Assembly: GCA_030684935.1 (NCBI GenBank)
Contig: JAUXXH010000054.1
Span: 1 to 43,125, forward strand
Origin: Pseudolabrys sp.
GTDB lineage: Bacteria; Pseudomonadota; Alphaproteobacteria; Rhizobiales; Xanthobacteraceae
Direction of reading: 5' to 3'
Length of the DNA stretch: 43,125 bases
The notes under the pieces are model-generated. The model had not been told where the DNA came from. It made no database searches and worked only from the letters and a program-made list of their open reading frames with translations. A program made the translations under genes and the position numbers. This document shows, one piece after another, positions 1 through 9,975 of this stretch (within the stretch, counting starts at the first letter, position 1; each line of letters opens with the position of its first letter).

Positions 1-1059
<1,059 letters not shown>

Positions 1060-1069
1060 TTTCTTCTTA

Positions 1070-1180
1070 CCCTCCCCCTTGTGGGGAGGGTCGACGGCCT
1101 GAGCGAAGCGAAGGCTGTCGGGGTGGGGGCCTTTTCGCCGTTACCCCCTTCCCCGACCCTCCCCCACAAGGGGGGAGGGA
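1070..1180. repeat. GC-rich palindromic intergenic repeat, copy 1
   Basis: The two ends are inverted copies: CCCTCCCCCTTGTGGGGAGG at the left (from about 1070) and a C-run/ACAAGGGGGGAGGG arm at 1155-1179. The middle contains a GAGCGAAGCGAAGGC segment and G-rich and C-rich arms that can pair. It sits between atpD and atpC. A second element of the same architecture lies at 26252-26361. It resembles the palindromic repeats scattered through Rhizobiales intergenic regions; the exact named family was not determined. Confidence 0.8.
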
Positions 1181-1204
1181 GCAGAGAGTTCGGAGCAAGT
1201 CATC

Positions 1205-1615
1205 ATGGCCACATTCCAATTCGATCTGGTTTCGCCGGAAAAGCTGCTGTTCTCCGGCGAAGTCGAGCAGGTGGACCTGCCCGGCGCCGAAGGCGATTTC
1301 GGCGTGCTGGCCGGCCATGCGCCGTTCGTCACCACGCTGCGCCCCGGCATCATGACCGTGCGCGGCCCCGAGGGCGAACAGAAGATTGTCGTGCTCGGCG
1401 GCTTTGCCGAAGTCTCGGCGACCGGCCTGACGGTGCTGGCGGATCTCGCCGACACCGTGGCCGATATCGACCGCGCCATGATCGCGGAACGGATCGGCGA
1501 GCTTGAGCAGCGTATTCAGAAGTCGGATCCGGGCGCGGCGCTTGACCGGCTGATCACGCGGCTCGATCACTTCAAGGAAGTCGATCGCCACATCACCGGC
1601 ACGGCGATGCACTGA
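1205..1615 (+). CDS. atpC: F1Fo ATP synthase subunit epsilon
   Basis: This is the 136-residue epsilon subunit of F1, part of the rotor stalk and an inhibitor of ATP hydrolysis. The N-terminal beta-sandwich is clear from [14 protein letters not shown] and [19 protein letters not shown], followed by the usual C-terminal helical region. The start is ATG at 1205, close to the family N-terminus. It follows atpD in the conserved order, although the repeat at 1070-1180 separates the two. It ends 6 bases before the convergent rppH gene, leaving no room for a classical terminator there. Confidence 0.97.
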   Translation: MATFQFDLVSPEKLLFSGEVEQVDLPGAEGDFGVLAGHAPFVTTLRPGIMTVRGPEGEQKIVVLGGFAEVSATGLTVLADLADTVADIDRAMIAERIGELEQRIQKSDPGAALDRLITRLDHFKEVDRHITGTAMH

Positions 1616-1621
1616 CGGCCG

Positions 1622-2122
1622 TTATCGCGCGAACTTTCCGAATTCCGCGACCACGCGCTCGTAGATCGGCCGCTTGAACGGCACCACCAGCTCCGGCAGT
1701 TCGCTCAAAGCCACCCAGCGCCAGTCGATGAATTCCGGATCGTGCCCGCCGCCGGGATGGGCAATGTCGATCTCGGCGTCGGGGCCGGTAAAGCGCAGCG
1801 CATACCAGCGCTGTTTCTGGCCGCGGTACCGGCCCTGCCAGGCATCGCCGGCAATGTCGCGCGGAATGTCGTAACTGAGCCAGCCCGCCACCTCGCCGAG
1901 CTTCTCGACCGACCGGATACTGGTTTCCTCGTACAGTTCGCGCAGCGCCGCCTGATACGGATCTTCATTCTCGTCAATGCCGCCTTGCGGCATCTGCCAG
2001 ACATGCGTGGCGTCGATGTGCTCGGGCCCGCTGGAGCGGCGGCCGACGAACACAAGCCCCGCGCGGTTGAACACGGTGACGCCGGCGCAGGGACGGTAGG
2101 GCAGGGAGTCGTAGTCGGGCAT
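1622..2122 (-). CDS. rppH: RNA 5'-pyrophosphohydrolase (Nudix)
   Basis: This is a 166-residue Nudix hydrolase that removes pyrophosphate from the 5' triphosphate end of mRNAs and so starts their decay; some relatives act on dinucleoside polyphosphates. The Nudix box is complete: GG at the start, then REL-x-EET, within the segment beginning [13 protein letters not shown]. The N-terminal [11 protein letters not shown] and the WQMPQGG lead-in are typical of the RppH/NudH group. It is the last gene of the leftward envC-ctpA-yibQ-rppH block and converges on atpC. Confidence 0.93.
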   Translation of the reverse strand: MPDYDSLPYRPCAGVTVFNRAGLVFVGRRSSGPEHIDATHVWQMPQGGIDENEDPYQAALRELYEETSIRSVEKLGEVAGWLSYDIPRDIAGDAWQGRYRGQKQRWYALRFTGPDAEIDIAHPGGGHDPEFIDWRWVALSELPELVVPFKRPIYERVVAEFGKFAR

Positions 2123-2149
2123 GGGCGGGAACCGGTGAGGAAGAGGAGC

Positions 2150-2225
2150 GAGTAGCGAATTGTGAGTAGCGAATAGAAGATAACCGAATGAACTCTTATT
2201 CGCTATTCGCTATTCGCTATTCGCC
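2150..2225. repeat. Imperfect inverted repeat built of short tandem units
   Basis: The right arm (about 2197-2225) is a run of TATTCGC units. The left arm (2150-2176) contains two GAGTAGCGAAT units, which are their approximate reverse complement. The arms could form a hairpin in the RNA between the deacetylase-like gene and rppH. It is too short and irregular for a CRISPR array. AT content is higher than in the surroundings. Confidence 0.7.
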
Positions 2226-2231
2226 AATCCC

Positions 2232-3479
2232 TCAACTCGACTTCGCCTTCACCGCCACCATGCTGATCGGCACCAGCACGAAGCCGCGGCTCTCCACTTT
2301 CTTCGCCCACTCGGCAATGCGCGCAATGGTGGCCGGTTGCGCGGTGGCCAGCCCGACGGCCGAGCCATTCTCGCGCGCCGCCATCTCGAGACGCGTCAGC
2401 GCCCGGTCGATCTCGACCGGGGTCGGCGTGGCGTCGAGCACGATATCGGTCTTGGCGAAAGGCAGGTTGTTGCTGCCGGCGATCTGGCCGGCCACGCTGC
2501 GCGGCGAGGCGCCGTCGTCGATATAGATCAGGCCGCGCCGGGCCGTGTCGCGCAGCACCGGCGCCAGCGCCGCTTCCGATGAGGTGAACCGCGCGCCCAT
2601 GGTGCCGGCGATGCCGACATAGCCCTCGAACCGGCTCATCAGCCAATGCAGGCGGTCGAGGTTCTGATCGGCGGTCAGCGAGGTCAGCAGCGTTTGCGGG
2701 CCGGGGTCGTTGTCGGGGAAATCGAAGGGCTCCATCGGAACCTGCAGCAGCACTTCGTGCTTTTCGGCGCGCGCGCGCTCGGCCAGCTTTTGCAGATCGG
2801 CGCCGTAGGGCGCGACCGCGAAAGTCACCGGCGCGGGCAGCTTCGTGAAGGCGTCGGCGGTACCGGAGGCACTGATGCCGACCCCGCCGATGACAATGGC
2901 GATGCGCGGCGCGGTCCTGCGGTCGGCCGCGAGTTCGCGCGGCTGGGCGTAGACCGCCGAGGGACGCGTGCCATCGGCGGCGATCTTCGGGATCGCACCG
3001 TGCCGCGTTGTCTCCAGCATCCTGGCATCGGATGGCGGCTTCGGCGCGAGGCTGCTCGAATTGCCGGGGATCACCACCTCCTGGCTCTTGCCGCTGGAGC
3101 CGTCGATGATGGTGATGGTCTTGCTGCCGGGCGGCGGCGCCGTCTTGGCCGCCTCGGCCTTGGCATCAGGTGTTTCTTGAGGCGGGCCGTCGTAGCGCGA
3201 GTGTTCCTTGCCGCCGCCGGCGATGGCGGTTTTGGCCGCCGCATCCGCCGGCGACTTGGTGGGCACCAGCGCCACCGGCTCGCCGCCCAGCGGATCGTTG
3301 ACAAAGGCGGCCCAGGACACCACCAGCAGCCCGAACAGGCCCATGATGCCGGCCAGCACTTGCGGCAAAGCCAGCCGTCGTTTCGGCGTCTTGTCGGGTC
3401 TGTCCTGGCCGAGCGGGGCGTTCAGGTCATCCGGCGGCACGGCGTCAATCCCTTGCGAATCATCGCCCGAGTCTAGCAC
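2232..3479 (-). CDS. Divergent polysaccharide deacetylase family protein (YibQ/DUF610-like)
   Basis: This 415-residue membrane-anchored protein has a proline- and lysine-rich cytoplasmic start, one membrane segment at about residues 38-62, a low-complexity linker rich in alanine, proline and serine, and a C-terminal NodB-like barrel from about residue 185. The barrel shows landmarks of the divergent family, such as LLQVPMEPFDFP, TMGARFTS and GLIYIDDGASP. Where classical deacetylases have a metal-binding aspartate pair, it reads IAIVIGGVGIS, so catalysis is doubtful. The family is found next to envC and ctpA, which suggests a role in the cell wall or division. The substrate is unknown. Confidence 0.85.
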   Translation of the reverse strand: MLDSGDDSQGIDAVPPDDLNAPLGQDRPDKTPKRRLALPQVLAGIMGLFGLLVVSWAAFVNDPLGGEPVALVPTKSPADAAAKTAIAGGGKEHSRYDGPPQETPDAKAEAAKTAPPPGSKTITIIDGSSGKSQEVVIPGNSSSLAPKPPSDARMLETTRHGAIPKIAADGTRPSAVYAQPRELAADRRTAPRIAIVIGGVGISASGTADAFTKLPAPVTFAVAPYGADLQKLAERARAEKHEVLLQVPMEPFDFPDNDPGPQTLLTSLTADQNLDRLHWLMSRFEGYVGIAGTMGARFTSSEAALAPVLRDTARRGLIYIDDGASPRSVAGQIAGSNNLPFAKTDIVLDATPTPVEIDRALTRLEMAARENGSAVGLATAQPATIARIAEWAKKVESRGFVLVPISMVAVKAKSS

Positions 3480-3521
3480 GCGGCACCTGTCCCCCTGCGC
3501 TGCGGCATACCGCCAACGAAA

Positions 3522-3547
3522 ACGGGGCGGCCCTTCGGCCGCCCCGT
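3522..3547 (-). terminator. Intrinsic terminator after ctpA
   Basis: An 11-bp perfect stem (3522-3532 with 3537-3547) closes a 4-base loop. Read leftwards it is followed by TTTTCG, so it is a factor-independent terminator for the envC-ctpA transcript. It lies 25 bases after the ctpA stop and before the deacetylase-like gene. Confidence 0.85.
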
Positions 3548-3572
3548 CCCGTCGATCATCGTGTGCCGGCGA

Positions 3573-4907
3573 CTAGTTCGGAACCGCGACCTTGGCGCTC
3601 GGCGGATAGGCCGAGTTCTGCTGGGTACCGCGCAGCAGGTCCATCGCGAGGTTGAGCGCCTTGTCGTCCTTCTGTTCCGGCGGGATGTAGGACTGCGAGC
3701 CGGTCTCTTCCTTGCCGGTATCGCCCTTGAGGTGGCCGCGCAGCGAGGCCTCGCCCTTGGTGTCGGTCTTGCTCTTCAGCTCTTCCGGCACGTCCTGCAG
3801 CACCTCGATGTCCGGGGTGATGCCCTTGGCCTGGATCGAGCGGCCGGACGGCGTGTAGTAGCGCGCCGTGGTCAGCCGCAGCGCGCCGTTGCCGGAGCCG
3901 AGCGGGATGATGGTCTGCACCGAACCCTTGCCGAACGAACGGGTGCCGATGACCGTGGTGCGCTTGTGGTCCTGCAGCGCGCCGGCGACGATTTCCGAGG
4001 CCGAGGCCGAACCGCCGTTGATCAGCACGATGATCGGCTTGTTCTTGGTGAGGTCGCCCGGCCGCGCGTTGAAGCGCTGCGTCTCCTCGGCATTGCGGCC
4101 GCGGGTGGAGACGATCTCGCCTTTCTGCAGGAACGCATCCGACACCGAGATCGCCTGATCGAGCAGGCCGCCCGGATTGTTGCGCATGTCGAGGATATAG
4201 CCCTTGAGCTTGTCATCGCTGATCTTGGCGCTGATGTCGGCGATCGCCTTCTTCAGGCCGTCGGTGGTCTGCTCATTGAACTGGCTCAGGCGGATGTAGC
4301 CGATGTCTTCGCCTTCGATGCGCGAGCGCACCGCGCGAACGCGGATGACGTCACGGGTGATCGACAGCTCGATCGGCTTCTCGGCGCCCTTGCGGGTGAT
4401 GGTGAGCTTGATCTTGGTGTTGACCAGGCCGCGCATTTTCTCCACGGCCTGGTTGAGGGTCAGACCCTGTACCTGCTCACCGTCGAGCTGCGTGATGATG
4501 TCGTTGGCCATGACGCCGGCCTTGGCGGCGGGCGTGTCGTCGATCGGCGCCACCACCTTGATCAGGCCGTCTTCCATGGTGACTTCGATACCGAGACCGC
4601 CGAATTCGCCGCGGGTCTGCACCTGCATGTCGCGGAAGCTCTTGGGATCCATGTAGCTGGAATGCGGATCGAGACCGGCCAGCATGCCGTTGATCGCAGT
4701 TTCCACCAGCTTGCTGTCGTCCGGCTTCTCGACGTAGTCGGCGCGGACGCGCTCGAACACGTCGCCGAACAGATTGAGTTGCCGGTAGGTGTCGGACACG
4801 GCGGCCTTGGCGGCGGTGATGTAGATCGTGCGAGGCTGCACCACGAGCAGCGTTGCCGCCACGCCCGCCGCAGCACCAAGCAGAATGAGTGAGGTCTTGC
4901 GCATCAT
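3573..4907 (-). CDS. ctpA: C-terminal processing peptidase (S41 family)
   Basis: This 444-residue periplasmic serine protease cleaves protein C-termini and has roles in cell-wall hydrolase turnover. It has an N-terminal signal anchor (about residues 5-23), a PDZ domain from about 90 to 180 (FGGLGIEVTMEDGLIKV), and an S41 catalytic domain. The catalytic serine lies in NGGSASASEIVAGAL and the lysine in GTRSFGKGSVQ. The C-terminal tail is charged and of low complexity. The start overlaps the stop of the upstream EnvC-like gene by the ATGA arrangement, so the two are translationally coupled. Confidence 0.95.
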   Translation of the reverse strand: MMRKTSLILLGAAAGVAATLLVVQPRTIYITAAKAAVSDTYRQLNLFGDVFERVRADYVEKPDDSKLVETAINGMLAGLDPHSSYMDPKSFRDMQVQTRGEFGGLGIEVTMEDGLIKVVAPIDDTPAAKAGVMANDIITQLDGEQVQGLTLNQAVEKMRGLVNTKIKLTITRKGAEKPIELSITRDVIRVRAVRSRIEGEDIGYIRLSQFNEQTTDGLKKAIADISAKISDDKLKGYILDMRNNPGGLLDQAISVSDAFLQKGEIVSTRGRNAEETQRFNARPGDLTKNKPIIVLINGGSASASEIVAGALQDHKRTTVIGTRSFGKGSVQTIIPLGSGNGALRLTTARYYTPSGRSIQAKGITPDIEVLQDVPEELKSKTDTKGEASLRGHLKGDTGKEETGSQSYIPPEQKDDKALNLAMDLLRGTQQNSAYPPSAKVAVPN

Positions 4908-6235
4908 CCGCGAACCTTTTCACCTTCGCCAGCCGCCCACCATGGGCCTGGATCGACGGGAGTCCCGTCCTTACGAAATTCGATATACAGCACCGGTTGG
5001 CTTGAACCCGTCGCGAGGACAGCAGCGATATGGGAGCTGTTTCCCATCACCGCAACAGGTTCTCCGGTCAGTACGAACTGTCCGAGATCAACTGATATCC
5101 GATCCATCCCAGCGAGCAAGATATGATAGCCGCCACCGGCGTTGAGGATCAAGAGTTGTCCGTAGGAGCGGAACTGTCCGGCATAGACCACCCAGCCATC
5201 GGCGGGCGCGGTTACCTGCGCGCCGGAACGGGTGGCTATGGAAATGCCCCGTTCGACCCCGCCGTTGCGGTCGGGAGCGCCGAAAGACCTTAGTTTAACG
5301 CCATTAACCGGGACTGGAACCCGTCCGCGCAGCGACGCGAAGGCCACCGCGGGCGCCAGCCGGCCGGGATCGCGGAACGCCGACAGCGCGGGCCGGGAAT
5401 CGCTGCGGGCCGCCTCGCGCGCCGCCCGGGTGGCGGGGTCGAGGCCGAGTTCAAGCCGGGCGATCAATTCTTTGAGATTGTCGACCTGGCGGCCCAGATC
5501 GGCGGCGCGGCTGCGCTCGGCGTCCAGCGCCTGCTCACGCTCGGCCTGCAACTTCTGCCGCTCGTCGACCAGCGCAGCCATGCGGGTACGCTCGGCGCCG
5601 AGCGCGGCCATTTCGGCGCTCAGCCGCTCGCGCTCGGCGGCGATCTGCTTGCGCACATCGAGCAGGCCGGCGAGATCGCGGGCCAGCGCTTCGGCCTCCT
5701 GCCGCATTTCCGGCAGCACGGCGCCGAGCACCATCGCGGTGCGCACCGATTGCAGCGCGTCTTCCGGGCTCGCGATCAGCGCCGGAGGCGGCCTTCGGCC
5801 GATGCGCTGCAGCGCCGCCAGCACTTCGCCGATCACGGCGCGCCGCCCGTCGAGCGATTTGCGGATATCAGCTTCGGTCGCGTCGAGCGGTTGCAAACGC
5901 GTTTGCGTGGCCTCGATCTTGTCTTCGACGCCGCGCAGGCGCGCGGCGGTATCGATCAGATCCTGATTGAGCTTGCGGCGGTCGGCGCCGATTTTCTCGA
6001 TCTCGGCACGGAGCGCCGCGGCGGCCTCAGACGACTTGCGCTGCTCTTCGGCGGCGGCCTTCAGCTCCAGCTCGCGCTGGTCGAGCGCGTCGCGCTGGTC
6101 CGCGCGCTCCGCCTGGGCGAATTGCACCGGCGCCTGTTGCGCGGCCGCCGGCAGCGCCGGAACCGCGAGCGCGAGAACGGCAATGAGCGCGGCGTGCGGA
6201 TCGAGACCGCTGGATCGGCGATTCATCCCGGTCAC
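4904..6235 (-). CDS. EnvC-like murein hydrolase activator (degenerate M23 domain)
   Basis: This 443-residue exported protein has a signal peptide (cleavage probably after PAAAQ), a long coiled coil at about residues 40-285, rich in alanine, glutamate and arginine, and a C-terminal LytM/M23 fold (about 315-435). The M23 metal ligands are missing: the usual HxGxD region reads GGVERGISIA and the final HxH strand reads LYIEFRKDG. It is therefore probably non-catalytic, like EnvC, which activates cell-wall amidases at the division site. GTG at 6235 was taken as start; ATG at 6226 is an equally good choice. It overlaps ctpA by 4 bases. Confidence 0.88.
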   Translation of the reverse strand: MTGMNRRSSGLDPHAALIAVLALAVPALPAAAQQAPVQFAQAERADQRDALDQRELELKAAAEEQRKSSEAAAALRAEIEKIGADRRKLNQDLIDTAARLRGVEDKIEATQTRLQPLDATEADIRKSLDGRRAVIGEVLAALQRIGRRPPPALIASPEDALQSVRTAMVLGAVLPEMRQEAEALARDLAGLLDVRKQIAAERERLSAEMAALGAERTRMAALVDERQKLQAEREQALDAERSRAADLGRQVDNLKELIARLELGLDPATRAAREAARSDSRPALSAFRDPGRLAPAVAFASLRGRVPVPVNGVKLRSFGAPDRNGGVERGISIATRSGAQVTAPADGWVVYAGQFRSYGQLLILNAGGGYHILLAGMDRISVDLGQFVLTGEPVAVMGNSSHIAAVLATGSSQPVLYIEFRKDGTPVDPGPWWAAGEGEKVRG

Positions 6236-6322
6236 GTTACGCCTGCGGGTTCTAACGGCAAGGTCATTCTGACCCCGATATGCCGGTCGAATGAGACCAA
6301 TGTGGGACAGGGCCGTGGGCGC

Positions 6323-6805
6323 TCACGCCCGGTGATACGGATGCCCGGTCAATATCGTGGTAGCGCGGTAGAGCTGCTCCAGCAGCATCACCCGCACCAG
6401 CTGGTGCGGCCAGGTCGCGGCGCCGAACGACAACCGCAGGTCGGCCTTGTCGCGCAGGCTGGGCGCCAGGCCGTCGGCGCCGCCGATCATGAACACCACC
6501 GCCGGGCGGTCGTTGCCGCGCCAGACGGCAAGTTGGGTGGCGAGGGCGGCGCTGTCGAGGGGCTTGCCGGCGACGTCCAGCAAAACCACGGCGGCCTTGT
6601 CCGGAATGATGGTGGCCAGAGCGATCGATTCCTCGAGCATGCGCTTGGCGGGATCCTCGGCGCGGCTTTCGCGGATCTCGATGACTTCGACATCGCGCCA
6701 GTTGAGTTGACGCCCCGTCTGCGCCGCGCGCTTGCGATAGCGCTCGGAAAGGTCGGTTTCCGGCCCCTGCTTCAGACGTCCAACGGCGGCAACGATTATG
6801 CGCAT
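6323..6805 (-). CDS. rlmH: 23S rRNA (pseudouridine1915-N3)-methyltransferase
   Basis: This 160-residue SPOUT methyltransferase uses SAM to methylate pseudouridine 1915 of 23S rRNA in assembled 70S ribosomes. The full family length is present. The knotted SAM-binding region is seen in FMIGGADGLAP, and the C-terminal WPHQLVRVMLLEQLYRA is nearly invariant in RlmH. It follows rsfS with a 15-base gap; rsfS-rlmH pairing is common across bacteria and links two late ribosome functions. Confidence 0.96.
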   Translation of the reverse strand: MRIIVAAVGRLKQGPETDLSERYRKRAAQTGRQLNWRDVEVIEIRESRAEDPAKRMLEESIALATIIPDKAAVVLLDVAGKPLDSAALATQLAVWRGNDRPAVVFMIGGADGLAPSLRDKADLRLSFGAATWPHQLVRVMLLEQLYRATTILTGHPYHRA

Positions 6806-6820
6806 CGTGCCGCCAGTCTA

Positions 6821-7294
6821 TCAGCTCGGGCGCTGGCCGTCGGTATTGGCGGCCTGCCACATCTTCTCGAGACTGTAGAAGTTGCGCACTTCCGGCCGGA
6901 ACACGTGGACGATGACGTCGGCTGCGTCGATCAGAACCCAGTCGCCCTGGCGCAAGCCCTCGACGCGGATGCCGGTGACGCCGGCCGCCTTCAGGCTCTT
7001 GACGACATTGTCGGCGATGGCGGCGACGTGGACGTTCGACCGGCCGGAGGTCACGACCATGTAGTCGCCGATCGAGGATTTGCCGGAGAGGTCGATGGTG
7101 ACGTTGTCCTCGGCCTTCATGTCTTCAAGCTGGGCGAGGACGATGCGCAACGTCTCCTTGGCACTTGGGCGCACAAGCGCGGCCTTGGCGACGGCTTCGG
7201 GCGCGCGGCGCGCGGCCCGAGAGGTGGCAGGTGTTGGCAGGGGGTGCTGTCCTATTTCGTTGTCACGCCCGGAACACACCGGGATCACGCTCAA
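6821..7294 (-). CDS. rsfS: Ribosomal silencing factor RsfS
   Basis: RsfS binds L14 of the 50S subunit and blocks subunit joining when nutrients are scarce. The core (DYMVVTSGRSNVHVAAIAD, then GLRQGDWVLIDAADVIVHVF) is a textbook match. The listed frame uses a TTG at 7294 and gives 157 residues, about 40 more than usual; the extra N-terminus is low in recognisable features. GTG codons at 7288 or 7279 are alternatives, so the true start is uncertain. It lies 5 bases after nadD in the same operon. Confidence 0.93.
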   Translation of the reverse strand: MSVIPVCSGRDNEIGQHPLPTPATSRAARRAPEAVAKAALVRPSAKETLRIVLAQLEDMKAEDNVTIDLSGKSSIGDYMVVTSGRSNVHVAAIADNVVKSLKAAGVTGIRVEGLRQGDWVLIDAADVIVHVFRPEVRNFYSLEKMWQAANTDGQRPS

Positions 7295-7299
7295 GATAG

Positions 7300-7992
7300 C
7301 TACTTGCCGGGCTTCTTGCCACCCTTGCGGGTGACGGCCTTGGGCGCCGGTTCAGGCTTCGGAGTTCCCGGCCGGTCGCGCAGGGCCCGCAGCGCCGTCG
7401 ACGACAGCGGCGACTTCAGTCCGTGCAGGAAGGCCCAGGCCGGCGGCCGGCGGCCGGGCAGCGAGCGGGCGGCGTGTTCCGGGATGCGTGCGTATCCCAG
7501 CGCCTGACCGGCCTGGCTGGCGCTGGCATAAAGGCTTGGTCCCAGGCGATCGACCACCACAAACGGCACCGATTTGGCGATACCGCGCCAGCGCTGCCAG
7601 CGGTGAAAGCTGCGCAGGTTGTCGGCGCCCATGACCCAGACGAAATTGACGCCGGGGCAGCGCGCGATCAGCCACTTGATGGTGTCGTAGGTGAAGCGGG
7701 TGTTGATGGTCGCCTCGATGCCGGTGACATCAATGCGCGGATGGTCGGTCAGCGCGCGCGCGGCGGCGATGCGCTCGGCCAGCGGCGCCAGGCCCCGGGT
7801 GTTCTTCAGCGGATTGCCGGGCGTCACCAGCCACCAGACGCGGTCAAGCTGCAGCCGCTTCATCGCCAGCAGCGTGGCTTCGAGGTGCGCCTGATGCGGC
7901 GGATCGAATGTGCCGCCGAACAGGCCGATCCTCATGCCGGGCGCGTGAGGAGGGAGCACGCGCTCGGGGTGGGCGGGTCTTATGAATGTCAC
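7300..7992 (-). CDS. nadD: Nicotinate-nucleotide adenylyltransferase
   Basis: NadD joins nicotinate mononucleotide and ATP to form deamido-NAD, a step of NAD synthesis. The nucleotidyltransferase motif [15 protein letters not shown] is at about residues 23-37, and SPLSSTALR near the C-terminus is the family's ISSTxIR signature. A short tail rich in lysine and proline is added at the C-terminus. The first ATG (7992) overlaps the proA stop by ATGA, favouring it over the internal ATG at MRIGLFGG. It belongs to the proA-nadD-rsfS-rlmH transcript. Confidence 0.95.
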   Translation of the reverse strand: MTFIRPAHPERVLPPHAPGMRIGLFGGTFDPPHQAHLEATLLAMKRLQLDRVWWLVTPGNPLKNTRGLAPLAERIAAARALTDHPRIDVTGIEATINTRFTYDTIKWLIARCPGVNFVWVMGADNLRSFHRWQRWRGIAKSVPFVVVDRLGPSLYASASQAGQALGYARIPEHAARSLPGRRPPAWAFLHGLKSPLSSTALRALRDRPGTPKPEPAPKAVTRKGGKKPGK

Positions 7993-9284
7993 GGCCTGAT
8001 CTGACCGTTTCCGCGGATGCGATATTTGAAGGTGGTGAGCTGCTCGGCGCCGACCGGCCCGCGCGCGTGCAGCCGCCCGGTGGCAATGCCGATCTCGGCG
8101 CCGAAGCCGAATTCGCCACCGTCGGCGAATTGCGTCGAGGCGTTATGCAGCACGATCGCCGAGTCGACTTCGGCCAGAAATTTCTCCGCCGCCGCTGCGT
8201 CGTCGGTGATGATCGCGTCGGTGTGGTGCGAACCGTAACGCGCGATGTGGGCGATGGCGGCGTCGAGGCCGTCCACCACTTTCACGGCAAGTATGGCGTC
8301 GAGAAACTCGGTGCCCCAGTCGGATTCGGACGCTGGTTTGACGCGGCCATCGGCGGCCTGCACCGCCTTGTCGCCGCGGATTTCGCAGCCGGCGTCGTCG
8401 AGCAGCATTTCGACCAGCGGCTTGAGATGGGTCGGTGCGGCGGCGCGATCGACCAGCAAAGTTTCGACCGCGCCGCAGACGCCGGTGCGCCGCATCTTGG
8501 CGTTCAAGACGAGGGTCTTGGCCATGGCGAGCGAGGCTGCCTTGTCGATAAAGATATGCACGACGCCTTCAAGATGCGCGAACACCGGCACGCGCGCTTC
8601 GGCCTGCACGCGCGCCACCAGGCTCTTGCCGCCGCGCGGCACGATGACGTCGATATTGCCGTCGAGGCCGCCGAGCATCGCGCCGACTGCGGCCCGGTCG
8701 CGCGTCGGCACCAGCTGGATTGCCGCTTCGGGCAGGCCGGCATCGCGCAAGCCTTCGGCCAGCGCGGCGTGAATGGCGCGGCTGGAGCGGGTCGAGTCCG
8801 AGCCGCCGCGCAGAATCGCGGCATTGCCGGACTTGAGGCACAGCGCGCCGGCGTCGGCAGTGACGTTGGGGCGGCTCTCGTAGATGATGCCGATGACGCC
8901 GAGCGGCACGCGGACGCGCTCGATGGTCATGCCGTTCGGCCGGGTCCAGGATTCGGTGACCTGGCCGACGGGATCCGGCAGGCCGCGGACGGTCTCGATA
9001 CCGGCGGCGATGGCCTCGACGCGGGCCTCGTTCAGCGCCAGCCGGTCGAGCAGCGCGCTGGACGCGCCGGCGGCGCGGGTCTCGGCCAGATCCTCGGCAT
9101 TGGCGGCCAGAATCTGCGTTTTCTGGGCCCGAACGGCGGCGGCCATCAGGTCGAGGGCGCGGTCCTTCTGCGCGGCGGGGCTGAGCGCCAGGGTACGGGC
9201 GGCGGCGCGCGCCTGCCGGCCGATGCCGGCCATGGCGGCGGCAATATCGCCGGTCCCTTCGATACTTTTCAGCGGCGCTGTCAT
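7989..9284 (-). CDS. proA: Gamma-glutamyl phosphate reductase
   Basis: This 431-residue NADPH-dependent enzyme reduces glutamyl-5-phosphate to glutamate semialdehyde, the second step of proline synthesis. The aldehyde-dehydrogenase fold is complete. The catalytic cysteine is C270 in [13 protein letters not shown], and [14 protein letters not shown] marks the cofactor-binding region. It is separated from proB by about 720 bases that hold a small gene on the other strand, so proB and proA are probably not one transcript here. Confidence 0.97.
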   Translation of the reverse strand: MTAPLKSIEGTGDIAAAMAGIGRQARAAARTLALSPAAQKDRALDLMAAAVRAQKTQILAANAEDLAETRAAGASSALLDRLALNEARVEAIAAGIETVRGLPDPVGQVTESWTRPNGMTIERVRVPLGVIGIIYESRPNVTADAGALCLKSGNAAILRGGSDSTRSSRAIHAALAEGLRDAGLPEAAIQLVPTRDRAAVGAMLGGLDGNIDVIVPRGGKSLVARVQAEARVPVFAHLEGVVHIFIDKAASLAMAKTLVLNAKMRRTGVCGAVETLLVDRAAAPTHLKPLVEMLLDDAGCEIRGDKAVQAADGRVKPASESDWGTEFLDAILAVKVVDGLDAAIAHIARYGSHHTDAIITDDAAAAEKFLAEVDSAIVLHNASTQFADGGEFGFGAEIGIATGRLHARGPVGAEQLTTFKYRIRGNGQIRP

Positions 9285-9484
9285 GGTCGAAAACTGCCTC
9301 GTGGCGCCCGGATCATGCCTAAACCCCCGGCGGCGCTGGTTTTCCTACCACGGCTGGGTTCCGGCCGCGAGATGGGCCAGGGTCGCGCATGGCTGCCCGG
9401 CGCTTGGGGATAACGTGGATAAGTTGCGCCTTCCGGCAACCGGTTACGGGGCCTTCACATTGTCAATTCAGGGTGATGGGTAGC

Positions 9485-9490
9485 AGGAGG
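9485..9490 (+). promoter_or_regulatory. Strong ribosome binding site that sets the start of the 73-aa gene
   Basis: A perfect AGGAGG lies 6 bases before the ATG at 9497. It decides this start over upstream in-frame codons, which would add an uncharacteristic N-terminus. Confidence 0.85.
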
Positions 9491-9496
9491 TGGTCC

Positions 9497-9718
9497 ATGG
9501 CGAGTTCGATGAGCCGACTTCCCAGCCGGTTTCCGGTTGGCACCAAGTTCGTGATCGAGGGTACGCGCCGCGAAGGCCAGGCGCAGGTGTTCACCCGCTA
9601 TATCGAATTCCCCGACGGCACGCACATCGCGCTGCCGAAGCGCTCGGCGCCGAGCAAGACGCCGGCACCCAAAGCGACGGCGGTTGGCCGCAAGCGCCGC
9701 GCTGGCGCGGCGCGCTGA
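9497..9718 (+). CDS. Small conserved hypothetical protein
   Basis: This is a 73-residue basic protein. The core RFPVGTKFVIEGTRR, then VFTRYIEFPDGTHIALP, looks like a compact beta-rich domain, followed by an alanine/lysine/arginine tail. I recall similar short proteins with an RFPVGTK and YxEFPDG pattern in Bradyrhizobium, but I know of no function. The perfect AGGAGG and the codon use support a real gene. It is divergent from proA and convergent with proB. No signal peptide or membrane segment is visible. Confidence 0.75.
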   Translation: MASSMSRLPSRFPVGTKFVIEGTRREGQAQVFTRYIEFPDGTHIALPKRSAPSKTPAPKATAVGRKRRAGAAR

Positions 9719-9879
9719 GGTTTCAGTTCACGTCGGCAGACGGCAGCGATGCACGGATGCCGGTGGTCGCCGCTCCGGCGAAGCGCGCGTCGGTCCAGAC
9801 CGGCAGCGCGGCCCTGCTGCGGCTGCGAGCGCTTCGGTGATTGTGCGTCGCTGAATCGATGCTGGTGTCCGCACACGGA

Positions 9880-9904
9880 AACCCCGGCCTCCGGGGCCGG
9901 GGTT
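9880..9904. terminator. Hairpin terminator between proB and the small gene
   Basis: AACCCCGGCC (9880-9889) pairs perfectly with GGCCGGGGTT (9895-9904) around a 5-base loop. It lies between two convergent genes and may serve both strands. Leftwards it is followed by only TTTCC, so the U-tail is short. Confidence 0.7.
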
Positions 9905-9975
9905 AACGGGCGATCGGTCAATCGCCTCGGGGTACGCTAGCTCGCCTGAGCCGTGTGTCTCGTCGCTGGCAGGAT

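Noticed and set aside
2197..2225. Possible CRISPR array
   Set aside because: Units are only about 7 bases with no spacers, and no cas gene is present anywhere in the window.
3561..4892. 443-codon plus-strand frame opposite ctpA
   Set aside because: It is a shadow of ctpA on the other strand; ctpA has clear PDZ and S41 motifs, and the shadow product has no recognisable domain.
5750..7507. 585-codon plus-strand frame across envC, rlmH and rsfS
   Set aside because: It spans three convincing minus-strand genes and reads as low-complexity arginine/glycine sequence.
7986..9413. 475-codon plus-strand frame opposite proA
   Set aside because: proA is complete with its catalytic cysteine; the opposite frame exists because of the high GC content.
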